Shown here piece by piece: positions 21,801 through 33,804 of a stretch of 64,000 nt of DNA. Made by a program: the position numbers and the translations under genes. Source of the DNA: Bryopsis sp. KO-2023 (Eukaryota; Chlorophyta; Ulvophyceae; Bryopsidales; Bryopsidaceae); the NCBI GenBank assembly GCA_030272585.1, contig BSYQ01000006.1:2071001-2135000 (forward strand), given 5' to 3'. The notes beneath the pieces are model-generated. The model had not been told where the DNA came from. It was given only the letters and a program-made list of their open reading frames with translations, and ran no database searches. Positions within the stretch are counted from its first letter, which is position 1; the number at the start of each line of letters is the position of its first letter.

Positions 21801-24800
21801 TTGATCGAAATATGCTATGTTTAGTTGTCTTTAGGTGTCGTGCATTATATTGGATTTTATCGCCTTTTTTAATGCTATTGGTAAGAATGGACCGTTCTGC
21901 AGTGGATTGGCCCCGTCACAAACACTCATGCACCATTTGGGAGGATTTTGCCCAGCATATCGAGCTAAATCAGGGGTTTACTCTAGCATAACTCAAATCG
22001 AGAGAGCACCAGGGGGGGGGGGTCGTTTTTCGAGACATGTCTGACCTGGAACTGGAGTTCGCACATGGAGGAGGTGTCCCACACATCCTTGACCATAACG
22101 AGCTCCTGCTTCGTCGTGCTGATCGCCTTGGTAACTTCTTCCATCAGCTCTGGGAAATCGAACATGTTGGCCAGCTCCATGAATTCGTTGCATTCCCTCT
22201 CCAGCTCCAAAATCTCGGCAGAAACCTCGTCGATCTCCGGCCAAGCGGCATCGAACCCAGTTTCGTATTTGAAAAACGCCCTCTTGAAGAAATCCACTCG
22301 ATAAGCTTTCACGCGATGGGTGAACTCGGCAACCTCGTCTGTGATGCGATTTCCTTGGGTTTCTTGGATCGGCTGCACGCTGGTTTTGACCTGAGGTTGG
22401 GCTTTTTTGATGAGGTCCCAGTGTTGGCGGACTTCCTCCAGTCGTTTTTCGGCCTTTTGGACGGGGATTCGGTGTTTGCCCAGCACCCGGAACACCTCAG
22501 CAAGCTGATCCACTTGCAAATCGAGGTCTGATTTCTTCACACGGACCTGCCAAAAATCGAAAACCCACCAGAGTTCAATAGGTTGTTTCAGGATTCCCAT
22601 GGCTAAAGACGACAGAATCATGCATACACACACCTGATACAGCGCATCCATGACCTTCAGCAAAGAACTGAATTTCTGCGAGAGTGTGTCGGGGTTTGAC
22701 GCCAGCTCCAGTCCCTTTTCTTGCTGATCGACCCAGCTTTCCATCAAATCGAGGGCAGCGTACGCTTCCTCCTTCATCTTTGGAACGAATGCAAAGGAGT
22801 CTCGGACTGCAAAGATGTCGATCGACATGGCAGTGTCCAGTTTGGGGCTGCCAGCAGCAGCGTTCAACATAACCAGTCTCTTGTTCTTTAGCGTGGCGAC
22901 GGGGCCGGTGGGTAGCACCAAGCTGCTGTCACCGTCGAAAATGCATTGCCATTTCATTTGACTGACGTCCAGAGTGTATGCATCGTTGAATGGGTGTCCA
23001 TCCTTGCTCATCCCTCCGTAAAGGAAAAGAACTCCGCTTTCCAGCTCCTCGAACATGGCACCTTTTCGGAGACCCCAAGAGAAAAATAAACAAAAAACAT
23101 AAACATGATCGAACCCACTCCATGATTTTTCCTCGAGCGGGGGGGTTGCAAATGAGGTGCACAGTTTTTTGGCAAGAAAGCTTGAAAAGACATTGATGGA
23201 AAAGTTGAACAGAAAAAAAGGGACCATCAAGAGGCTGAAACCACACTTCAATTTGAGGTGGGGGGATTGAATGAATTCACCAAAGGGTTGCTCCCTTACC
23301 AGTTCTTGGCAAAGGCCAAATCTCCTGCTCGTCTTCAGGTTTCCCCACCACACCGATACTGAGTTGATTGTCGGGTTCCACCCCCAGCACCGCCATATCC
23401 TCCAGAAATTGAACCTCGTCATCCTCATTCAGACAAGTTCCACTGAAAATGTACACCCTTCCCATCGTGACAGCCACCGCGGCCCCTTTCCTAGCTGGCG
23501 GGCCCTCCCCGTCGAATTCCAAATCCACCACATCAGAGATCTTCCTGAACGGCGTGTCAAGCAGTTGCAATTCCCACAGGAAGGGAGGGTTTTCCACCGG
23601 GGTCCATTCGAAGCCTTCCCCGGAGTGGACCATATTGTGGATGGTTTTCTTCTCTGGATCTCCTTGCAGGGTCTCCCCGCCCAACACCACCTTCCCACCT
23701 TGAGCGACTTTCGCTGTGACATCCACGTTCGCTCCTGGACCCTCCCCAGCGACAGCAGCCGTAGACCATTTCCAATCCTGTGAAAAACAAGAAGGAAAAT
23801 GAGGCTATGGCTCATCCTCCACTGAAAACTAGCACAGAGGAAAAAACACAACCCCACGAAACAACACACACCTGGCCATCTGTGTTGCAAACGGAAACCC
23901 CCGTGTCGGAGGCTCCCACCACAACCAGCTCGTTGTTTACCACCGAAATCTGTGCACCCTTCCTCTTGCTGGGAGTGGCTCCCATCACCCTGTGCCTAGT
24001 CCAAGGATCGACACAATTGACCGTGAACGGACTTCCTCTTGTGGGCAGCTCCTCCGGATGCTCTCCCAAATCCATGTGAGTGACGTGGACCAGGTAGCGG
24101 CCTGGCATAGGAACCCTGTAAAAGACGTCATAAGTTCCGTTCTCTTTGTCGACGATTCGGGCTTTTCCTTCCACCTTGCCATCCTCGGACACCACTTTGA
24201 CTCGGAAATCGTCCCCACCGCTTTGGCGCTTTTCATTGCCTGTGTCAGTGGCCTGAAAAAGGAAAAGCAGGAGGTAACTAGGGGGAATAGATCCAGCTGT
24301 TTTGCTTTTTGGGTGTGTGGGTTGGGGGGGGGGGGTTAGAATCTTGTTCGCCTTTCCCCCCCCCCCCCCTAAAATAAACAAGGGGAGAAGATTTAACCTT
24401 GTTCCGGCTGAAAATGTGGATTCAGTGGTGAAATATATGCATGCATAAAATCACTGGAGAGAGCAGATCAACTCACTTGGATCATGAAAGGCATTTCCAC
24501 ACCAAACACCCCAGCAGCCAGCAACCCTGGTCCGAAAGCGATGGAGTTCCTCGCAGACGTGTTTGCGAAATAATTGAACTGGATTTTATTGACGGTCCAA
24601 CCCTCCCCGTTGATGCTGACTCGGAGTTCCACGCCCATCGCACCGAACATTTCATAATTGGGTGTCTGACATGTGATCGTTTCAATATCCACGATTTTAC
24701 CATCGGTGACAATCTCGTTCTTTCCGCTCCCGAATCGAACCTGGTTGGAAGAAAAAGAACAAAATAAAAAACCACAAGCAACTGAAATGAAGACCTCAGG

Positions 24801-26948
24801 AAAACCACCGTTTCTTTTTCCGACATGAACTCAGAAAACTCGAAAGAGTGTTCAAAGAGTCCCTGGCGTCGATCGAAAGGACTTGGGGAAAGTTGTGGGG
24901 GATGATGCGACCCTTGTCGACTCGGAAGCGAATTGGAGCGACGATATATCGATTTTGCATAGATTTTGCAACACTTGCCTGGATCTTTCCATCCCTGAAG
25001 CGGAGCCCTTTGATGGTGACGGATGTGTCGCCAAAAACGGGTCCGATCTCAGGGTAAATGTTGGTGCATGCATACGGAGGCCCAATGATGCTGGAAACTT
25101 GTAGCTTCCATGTGTCCCCCAGCCATCTGTTCGCCCAGCCGCCGAAGAGAATCAAGCTGACAGTTTTCGGGTCGAAAATCCAGGCAGCCCCCTCCCTGCA
25201 TGTTTGCAATCTCAACTCAGAAATCACCTTGTTGTGCGGACAACGGTGGAAGCTGCTTCTTCACAGGGCGTTTGGTTATGGTTTTTGTGTTTTCCAAATT
25301 CCACCTCATTCGTTTCGGTGCTGTTTTTGGGAGGTTCTTTATCTCTCGGGGGGGGGGGGGAAAGTTCTTTCTTTTCCATCGTTAAAATGGGGAATAATAA
25401 CTTCACAGATTTGTGAAGAAATGGTTTTGGATCTTTCTGGAGGGAGGTTCTACCTTGCTGCTGGGATGAGTGCCGAGTCGAGAGGTGGCTGCTGCCAAAT
25501 CAAACTGCCAGCATCCATGACCTCGACTTTATTGTTGTAGTTCATCATCATGTCCTTCTTCCCACCAAAACTGAAAATCTTGTGGTAAGGCACGCTCTCG
25601 ATGTTGTCGCTGAGGTTCAAGCAAATCTCATAAGACAGACATGGAGGCTGCGTTTCCATCTCCCAAGCCATTTCTTTCAGATCCAAAACGTAAGCATCGT
25701 GGAACATCTGGCTCAAATCCCGGCCCCCCACCACCAGCATCTTGTCAAAAGTATCACTGTTCGGAGTGATAGGGTAAATGAATGCACAATGGTCAAAACG
25801 TGGGCAGGGGCCCTGGCCAGTCAGGGTTTCCGTGACATTTTCCCATGCAAAACTGCCATCCTTGAGATGCAAGATCCAGACATCATCGTAGACCTCCCCG
25901 TTGCCTCCGTATCCCCCGATGATGAAAACCTTGTCAAAAAATTTGGTGGCTGTGAAATGCGCTCTAGGGCTGGGTGGGTCCCCCTCGACCGCTGGCTGAG
26001 CCCATGTCTTCGTGAACCAGTCGAATACCCATACATCGTTGTACCTCTTTCGTTTGTCCAGCCCCCCGAATATCAAAAACTCATGATCATTGAGCTGCAC
26101 CACACAGAAAGCAGGTGTCAAGGTGGCTGGGTGGTGTTGCTGCTATTGGCATCTCATCCAGCTTGAGGTCAACTGATTCTGAAAAAAGATGCTGGGATTC
26201 TTTATTGTTGTTTTGTATGGGAATTTGACCAGCATCCATCGATGGCATGATGGTACAATGCACTGATTTTGACTCAGGTTTAACAAGTCTGATGGGGTCC
26301 CTGGTCGTGCGGCCGTGTGTTGACTTCAGCCGTATGGGAAAAGGGTCACCCCTTTTCAACCCTTTCCTTGCGTGGATATTAGACGCAAGAGAAAACTAAG
26401 TTAACTTAAGTTGCGATCAGGCGGAAGGATGTGGGGAATGTGAGTGTGTGTGTGTGGAGGAGGGGGGTGGCCAGAAAGTTTTGAAAGTTGGGGACTCACT
26501 GGTACTGCAGCGTGGCGTGCTCTGGGCTGCGGGGTTGATTGAGTCGGGACTTCCGCCCAAGAATATGACTCATCATTACTGGCGTCAAGTTCGTATAGAT
26601 CGTTAAGTGCTTGGGCTTTCCCTGCAAACAACGCAAGAGACAGAGACGTCCATGCACGTTTTTTTTCTGAAAGACGTCGTGATTTTGTTCTCAGCTCGTC
26701 AGGCGAAAGAGCTGATCTCAGATCAGCTTACCTCCCTTTCTCCCGAATCCCCCAAACAAAAGGTTGCGACCGCCGACGCAAGTCAACGTGTGGCCAGCGC
26801 GGGCGGCAGGCAAGTCGCCTTCCACCGCCGGACGCTCCCAGCAGATACTCTGCAAGGAAACAATTCCAACATAGATATCGCTGTAACCCTAGCAGTCTTT
26901 CCCCGGAACTCGCATCAAACAGAGCGCTTGGCCGCACCGCCTTACCAT
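9871..26948 (-). CDS. ODA11: outer-arm dynein alpha-type heavy chain (kelch N-terminus)
   Basis: Motor subunit of the axonemal outer arm. About 4,500 residues, like Chlamydomonas alpha chain. The start is ATG 26948-26946 followed at once by an intron; the next exon reads [20 protein letters not shown]. Order: kelch repeats (26.8-25.2 kb), IPT/TIG (about 25.1-24.5 kb), filamin-like repeat (24.25-23.87 kb), second kelch block (23.78-22.6 kb), tail and linker (22.55-19.5 kb). One 5,118-base exon (14367-19484) carries AAA1 [13 protein letters not shown]2 [12 protein letters not shown]3 [12 protein letters not shown]4 GVGGSGKQS and the stalk coiled coil. Four exons follow (14043-14274, 13748-13947, 13518-13650, 13076-13410), then a 3,114-base last exon (9871-12984) for AAA5-AAA6 and the C-terminus. 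Odd points: Arg for Lys in the AAA2 P-loop, an acidic/Ser insert, a 13-Gly run and a GC-AG intron. Exon ends before 19484 are approximate. Confidence 0.9.
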
Positions 26949-28427
26949 TGCGCGTCTGCCACGCGGGACTTTTGCTGAAGACTGCCCAGCTCCGTGGCGA
27001 AATTTGAAAAGGAAGGGGAAAATGACAGATTGGTGTGTTCTCTCTCCAATTCAGACGGCGCAGTCCAATGAAGTACAAAGGGTGTGCAGCCCTTTGTACG
27101 ATTGCAATGCAGGATCGAGCCAAGGTCTCAATTTGCCAGCTTTCGCTCAACGGGAGCGGCTGACTGCCAGCAGTTGTTGCATCTTATTCGATCCAGTTGA
27201 TTTTTTTTTTTGCCATTCAGCAAAAAAGCCCAAAGCATCACAAGTCGATGCCATTCCCAGAAAGGTGCTTGCTGTTGTTTAGCATTCATTGGTGAAAACA
27301 GGTCACCTGTGTGCAGCTGCATCGTTCCAACCAAGAGTATGACATGAACATGTGGCTGAAATTTTGGGCAATAGAGAGATGTATTCAGGGTTTCAAGGTC
27401 CTGGGTGGTTGGATAGCAAAATACTGATCGCTGGGAACTTGAGGTGTTTTCGATGTGATGGTTAATGTCATGTTAGGGTGTATTCAACATAATTTGTAAG
27501 CCGATCTTGAGAGGAAAGTGACACCATGTGGTGGTGGTTCTATCATCCCCCCCCCCCTTGTTATGATCACCCCTGCAACCCCCGCCATACAAAAACTTTG
27601 GTGCTTTCGAATGCCTTGTGAACAGATGTCACGTGCCAAATGAATGCAAAGAAAAGGAACCAGAGACATCGTAGCTGTGGAAAAAGTGAAAGAATACTGA
27701 AAAAAAGAACCCAGGATCGAAGATTCCTGCAGGCTTCCACAAGCCGCTCGATTTATGAGTGATAACGACAAAAACAACGTTCTCAATGACTGACGGTTCC
27801 GTTCGATGAATACAACTGCTGCACTCTACTGGAAATCTGCATCTTGCCCTTATGTTCGAATTCTTCACCATTCAGCTTTTCACCAAACCCCTCATTTCCA
27901 TTCTCATGCAAAAATGAGTTTTTGAAGTCAGACAGAGACAGTGCCGACACCACCATCCCCGTGGATGAATTTGAGGAGCCAATTGTGCTGACTGATCAGT
28001 TCTGCATCGTGTTCTCAACCAAAAAAAGTGAGGGAAAATGAAAAAAAAGACTGAAGCTGGCGGTTACAGCGCTCCGAATCCAAAGAACACGATCAGCTTC
28101 TCAACCTCGTAACAGCTCAAGGTACCTAACCCAATATGGCTTTCGAACTAATCCTCTAACGAAAACAAACCTCTACATACCGCTCCCCCTTCCACCGCCA
28201 GAAAAAAAAAACTCATTTTAGCCAAAAATACAACCCTTGCTCGTAACTTCCTTGTTTGTTTGTTCGATTTTCCCTAATCTCAAGCTCCAACACCCCATCA
28301 AATTCGACATCATAATTGTGCAACGTCTTTGTCTGTGAACCTCTATCAACCACCCTCCCCCATTCTCATGCTCCACCCTAGCACTGGAGGGGGGGGGGAG
28401 TCTGTCATAGTGCTTAACTCAGCGCCA
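26949..28427. other. intergenic region between dynein and SUMO protease genes
   Basis: The first 200 bases would contain the dynein promoter and 5' leader. A plus-strand frame at about 27930-28035 (DTTIPVDEFEEPIVLTDQF) looks mildly coding but has no partner exons or known domain. C and G runs occur at 27547-27556 and 28388-28396. No other signal is seen. Confidence 0.4.
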
Positions 28428-31400
28428 TCATAATAACTTTTTCTCCAAAAATTCCTTCAGCATCCCTACTCTCAATGCTGGCATGGAGGCTTGATCGAAG
28501 CCCCAGTCGTCTTTCCACCTCAACAGCTCCGACCTCGATTTCGCATACATTAAAGAAAACACTCCACAGTCGCAGCCGTTCTTTTGCCTGGACACGGACG
28601 CAACCAGCATCAAACTTTCGATCAATAAAACATGGTGCAAGTTCTCTATTAAAAGGATCGATTAACACCAACGGCAACATCGTTTCGCTTCATTTTTTTT
28701 CAGAGGAGGTAAAAAAATAAAAAAAAAAGAAAATTCCCACCACTCAAGGAGGGTGTCATTGGGCAAAACGGCTGCATCTGTTCTTTTCAGAAATTCATAT
28801 CCACCGTTGTAGCATTACTTATCAAGTGAAGGGGTTTCTTTCTGTAGCTAAAAAATTGGCAATGTCAGGACGCACCCAACGGCAACAGAAAGTTCTCTCC
28901 AATAACCCCGATTGGATTTGATACTATGCCCTAGACTTGGAACATAAAAACCTGTGCCTAATTGTAGAAGGATAGAAAAAGAAAAAAAATCCTGACAAAA
29001 AAATCATAAGAATCCCAACTTTCTCCACACACCCTGTCGGTAGAAAGTGAGGATTTTTTTTTATTATTACTTTTTTACCTTGGAATGTTCTTGGAGTATA
29101 TGTGCTCCCATTCGCTCATGTCCCAATGCTCCCCTTTCTTATCCAAAGCCTCGTCTTTCAGATATTGGCATATCGCTTGGACGACATCGGCCCTTTTACC
29201 CTGCCAAAAAATAAAGGGAAAAAAATGAATAAAAAATGTGATTCAAAAGGGGGGAAAAGATGGAGTAAGAGCAATATATATATATATATATATATAGGCA
29301 AGCAAAACCATCATTGTCATTTTCAATCCAAAAATAATTTCCAAAAAAAGGGTCATATAACTCTTTTGTGCACAGTGGATGGCGCTGCATGGGTTTTCAA
29401 CCTTGATGCAGTGCATTTGAAAAAAAAACACAGAAAGAATATACGATACAAAAGAAAGATTCTGTGGAGTTTGCGGGCGAACCTGCAAGGAGTCGCAGTA
29501 CACGATTTTGTTTTCCCCCAGCAGCGCGTAAGCCAGCACCCAGTGCATGTGCAGATGAACGGGGAAGAAAACGATGTCGCAATCCAAAACGGACTGGGAT
29601 TGTTGACCCCAGTTTTTCAGCTTCTGGGGTTTCGTCCATCTCTGTACGTTTTTGTAGCAATATCTGTTTTCGTCCAGGAACAGGCGGTTCATAAAGAAGC
29701 TCTTGTGGAAGTGACATCTCGGAGCTGCAGTGAAACATCGACGACAAAAAACAAATGAACTTGATAACTGGACGACCTCCCAATAAAAAACGATCTTTGT
29801 TGAAATGTTTGATTGTTTTTTTCGAGCATTTTCAAGAAAAACGAAAAAAAATACTTCGGAAGGAAGTGAGCAAACAGAGGGGTTTGTTTGGCAAAACTGT
29901 GCTTATTTTTGCTTGTTTGTTCGACTTGATTTTCTTGCATTACTTTCTCTTTCGGTACATAAGAAATTTTCATAAATTACTCTTTTATTTTATATTTTGA
30001 AAAAAAAGGGGGGAGGGGGGGGAGGTAGGTGAAAAAAAACGAAATCTTCATTCTGAAAAGCGTAACAAACGTAGCTTTACGAAGCCCATCCTTGAAAAAA
30101 CCGCACCCACCCGTCTCGCTCGACCTCAGGGTCGAATCTCGCTCCTGCATCAATCGCATGTAGCCGTTCATGATTTCATCGTTCAACCATTCCCCGTGCT
30201 GCAAGCACGCCAGCACCTTTGCAGTCAGCTCCACATTATCCACCCCCGAAAGCACCCTCCCGTCCGGCCTCTTCACCACATCCTCGAACACAGCATAATC
30301 AGCCTCCGTCAGATCCACCCCAAACCTCCGGGGCCCATCATCGACAATTTCTTCGGGTTGATCGCAAATTTCCCCATCCTCGTCGTCCGTCAAGATGTCG
30401 CTGATGGACTGTGAGACCTCGTCTTCTTCCACCACGGGTTTTATCGAGGATTGGAATTCGCACCAGGTTTGCACCAGCGTTTTAGCAGTCTGGGTGGTGT
30501 TTACGGCGGAGGCTCTTGCGAAATCGGCCCCCTTTTCGATCATTTCTAAATCATGAACACTGAGGCCTGGACTCTGCTGGATCGACTGCATACACACAGA
30601 ACCACGAACAAGAAATTTTCACCACCACCACTCGAAACAGAAGGAAAAGGAGGGGGGGAAAGAAATATTAGACAAGACAGATGATGCCCAGGAAAGGCCC
30701 TCCCATAAAAGCACCCTTGAAAAGCAACCCATGCATTCCCAACCGTTTCAGTTCGATGTGAAAAGGCTCAAAAAAAAACCCACCTTTTTTTCCTTTTCCC
30801 TTTCGATTTCCACATCCCCGAACGTTTGCCTGGCACTCTTGGCTTGCTTGGAATAGAGGTCCCTCAAGTCGATTTTCTTGAAGGAATTCACCATCTCTTC
30901 CTCCTCCGCTTCCTTTTCGTTTTCGGTTCTGCCCACGTTTGGAGTTTGTTCCAAAGATCGATGGCTGCTGCTGGGTCTGACCTCGCTCATCCTCACCCTG
31001 TTGCCACCCCTCGACGCCTCTTCACTGGAAATTCCAACCATACCCTCCATGGAGGGTGAATTCGACCTCCCCCCCAAAAAAGACACCCTTTCTGCTCGAG
31101 ATTCATGCACATCGGCCTCCCCAGCCACCATCGATTGCTCCGATTGTTTCTTTTCGCCCCCGAAAAATGCAGAGTGGGGAGTAATGGGTGCAGGGGAAAT
31201 CGACGGTCGGTGGCTGCCCTCCTCTCCATGGGTTGTTTCACCCCCATCGATTCGAAACGCGACGGAAGCCATGACTGACGGAGGCAATCTTCCTGGACTG
31301 AACCTGTGTTTTTCTGGACCGGGGCGAAGCTTGGCTCCTTCCCCCATCTGTTTGTTTTGTAATTGTTTTCTGGGGGGCGTTCTGTAGATGCCCCCTCCCT

Positions 31401-32330
31401 GGTGCAGCGTTTTCGACCTGGTGACCTCGTGGGGAACGTATCCGACTTGAGCGTAATGGGCAGCTTCAGTTGTTTTCTTTTTTTGCCCGATGCTGGCCCA
31501 ACGATGCTGCGATTGCCAAGAAGGGGGAAAGGGGGAAAAAACAAAACTGTCATGTCGACGTTGTGAAAAAGAAAAAAATTGTGGTTTTGTTTCCAGAATT
31601 AGAAAAAAAAGGAAAGAAGAAGAAGAAGGGGGGGGGGGGGGGGTCAAATTCTTTTTTTTTTGGTTTATTCTTAATTTTAATTTACTTTTTTTTTGGAAGG
31701 GGGCGGGGGGGCAGAATGGTTGGGTTTTGTTCTGGTAGAGAAAAATAAAATCGATGGTGCAAGGAAATTGATGGGGGGAAATTGAACACCTAACGCTTCG
31801 TGGGTTTCGTTTCCCCTTCCCTCACTCACCAAAGCGTCATCTTTATTTTGCGACCGAAGCCTTTGGACAGGTGAAGGACCGACCGACGAAGGGCCCTCGT
31901 CGCACGCCCTCCGCTCCATCGGCACGAAAGGAAACGCGGGTCGTTGAGGAGTTTTTTCCTCCTGCAGCGCTCTATTCGCTGCGACCTCGCCTCCAAATTC
32001 CACCCTGTTTCTCACGACCGAAATTCGTCCTCCCAACAACCCGCCCCCGTTCGCATCCACCATATTCGTCTCCTTTCCCAACTCTATTATCGGCCTCAGG
32101 TTCGCGCGACGCGTTACTCCTCGATCTTCTTCGATTTTCGTTGGCACAGGGGCTGTGGGAGGGCGCACCTCGTTTCGACCAGGGTTGGACATTCGACTTC
32201 GTTTCGCCAATGCTCGTCGATCACCTCCGTCGGGATCCGCGATTGCCCGCAGAGACTCCTCTCTTTCTCGCTTGGAGCCGGCGAAAGGGTTGACGTTTTT
32301 CCAAAGCTCCCCCACCCGCTTGAAGACCAT
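28428..32330 (-). CDS. Ulp1/SENP-family SUMO protease (C48 cysteine protease)
   Basis: Predicted to process SUMO precursors and remove SUMO from nuclear proteins. Six exons close in phase: 31830-32330, 30784-31506, 30081-30585, 29483-29724, 29079-29200, 28428-28587, giving 750 residues from ATG 32330 (MVFKRVGELWKNVNPF). The first 430 residues are charged, Ser/Arg-rich and probably disordered. The protease domain fills the C-terminal third: GEWLNDEIMNGYMRL (substrate-groove motif), CHFHKSFFMNRLF, then His637 in HLHMHWVLAY, Asp654 in IVYCDSLQ, Gln699 and the nucleophile Cys705 in QKNGCDCGVFSLMYA. All catalytic residues are present, so the enzyme should be active. Which subfamily (ESD4-like or other) cannot be told from the disordered N-terminus. 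Confidence 0.9.
29274..29296. repeat. (TA)n microsatellite in a SUMO-protease intron
   Basis: About 23 bases of alternating A and T within the intron between exons 4 and 5 of the SUMO protease gene. It is simple-sequence DNA, likely length-polymorphic. Confidence 0.9.
31628..31643 (+). repeat. 16-base G run in an intron
   Basis: An uninterrupted run of 16 G lies in the first intron of the SUMO protease gene, after a GAA-rich stretch; on the transcribed strand it reads as C. It is the longest of more than ten G or C runs of eight or more in this window. Confidence 0.9.
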
Positions 32331-33804
32331 ATCTGCTCCGGAAACGCACGACCTCCCAGGCAGCGGTTTCGTTGGCGATTGCGCGTAAAAATTGCCAGAA
32401 ACACGACGGAACCAGGGCAGTGCAGAGGTTTGTTACGAAAATCCACAGTCAGGAAATGGCTGCTTGATGAGTGTGAGATCGAAAAACCGCGAATCGCAAA
32501 CAGTGTTTCTTGGGGTTTTTGTTTCGAGGTGATCGTCCCAACGCCAAGCAAGGCCTAGTTTTCTTCTCAAGAAAGCAAAGGTTTTTTTCTTTGCAAGCAT
32601 CTTTAATGAAGGAGACTTTTGGGGTGCCACGGTAATTGATCGATCAGTGGCTAGATGGCCGATCGTTATTGAACAAGATGCAACAACGTCTTGGTTCAAC
32701 GAAAAGAGTCAGGAATTGTGTGGCCTCATTACAGCTACCGTGAGTATGACCTGTGAGGTCTTTAAGAAAAAACAAATTAGGTCAATCAAGAAAAATAGAT
32801 ACTGTACAGAAAATCCAACAAGATCCAGTACCCTCCATTAATCCTCATGTCAACCGATGTTGAATTGCCCGGATTTTTTCAACCAAATTTGCATGCAACC
32901 ACTAGAGGTTTCTCTGTCATAACAAATGAAAGCAATTTTGGTTGAGAAAATTCACTTGAGGTTTCTCTTTCGTTTGTTATGCCACGATTCCTTTCGTCCC
33001 ATTATCACAATTATTGTCACCATGCCACAGGTGAGAGAATACTGGCATGATCCCCCCCTGTCATATTGGTACGAAAAATGTGATTGGGGGGTTGAAGGAA
33101 TCCTTCTTTTTCCATCATTCACTTTCGCCACCCAGAGCTTCTAGTTTACTGAAACAATAATTTCATAAATAGATAAATCTTCTCGATCGATTTACAACAG
33201 CTTCGTCGGGATGGAACCAGAATGATCAGCTTGGGGTAAGGGATTTTTTTTATTTTTTTTTTCGGTCGACGCAGCAATTGAGATAGGGTGGGCCAGGTCA
33301 TGCTTCCATTTCATTTGCATCGCTATCCCCCCCACTTGTCAGCCAAAAAAAACCCGTTCAATTAAAACTCCTCCGATAAATCGTTTAATACGACGACTTC
33401 ACTGCCAGCCACCAATGATCTTTTTCGGCAACACGAAAAAGAAGTCTTTTTACATACGTAGATTCTTCTCGCACACTTGCAGCAACGGTCTGGGCAGGGA
33501 AGCCGTATTCCATCGAGAAGCCCTATCTATATTTTCTAGCGAGTGTTTCTCTTCTTTTTTTTTGTTGTTCCGGTTACTTTTTTCCTGTTAATTGAAAAAT
33601 AAAACGTTCATCGGCTTCTACTATGGAATCTCTTTTTCCGTATATTTCAAAATAAGGAAGGCCCCCCTCGTGAACTCGATGCTCCTAATCCTCCCCATCC
33701 TCCCCTGCAAGAAAGTTGACCAAAAGCATATTATAGGAAAATATGAAAATATAGTAAATATCTTACATGCACTCCACACCCCATTTTCCCGGGGGGAGAT
33801 GAAA
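32331..33804. other. intergenic region with no supported gene
   Basis: The SUMO protease promoter should lie at the left edge. Otherwise I find AT-rich sequence with short chance frames and no recognisable domain, repeat or RNA gene. Confidence 0.4.

Noticed and set aside
27844-28041. Plus-strand gene near 28.0 kb
   Set aside because: Residues look mildly coding, but there is no ATG in context, no splice partner and no known domain.
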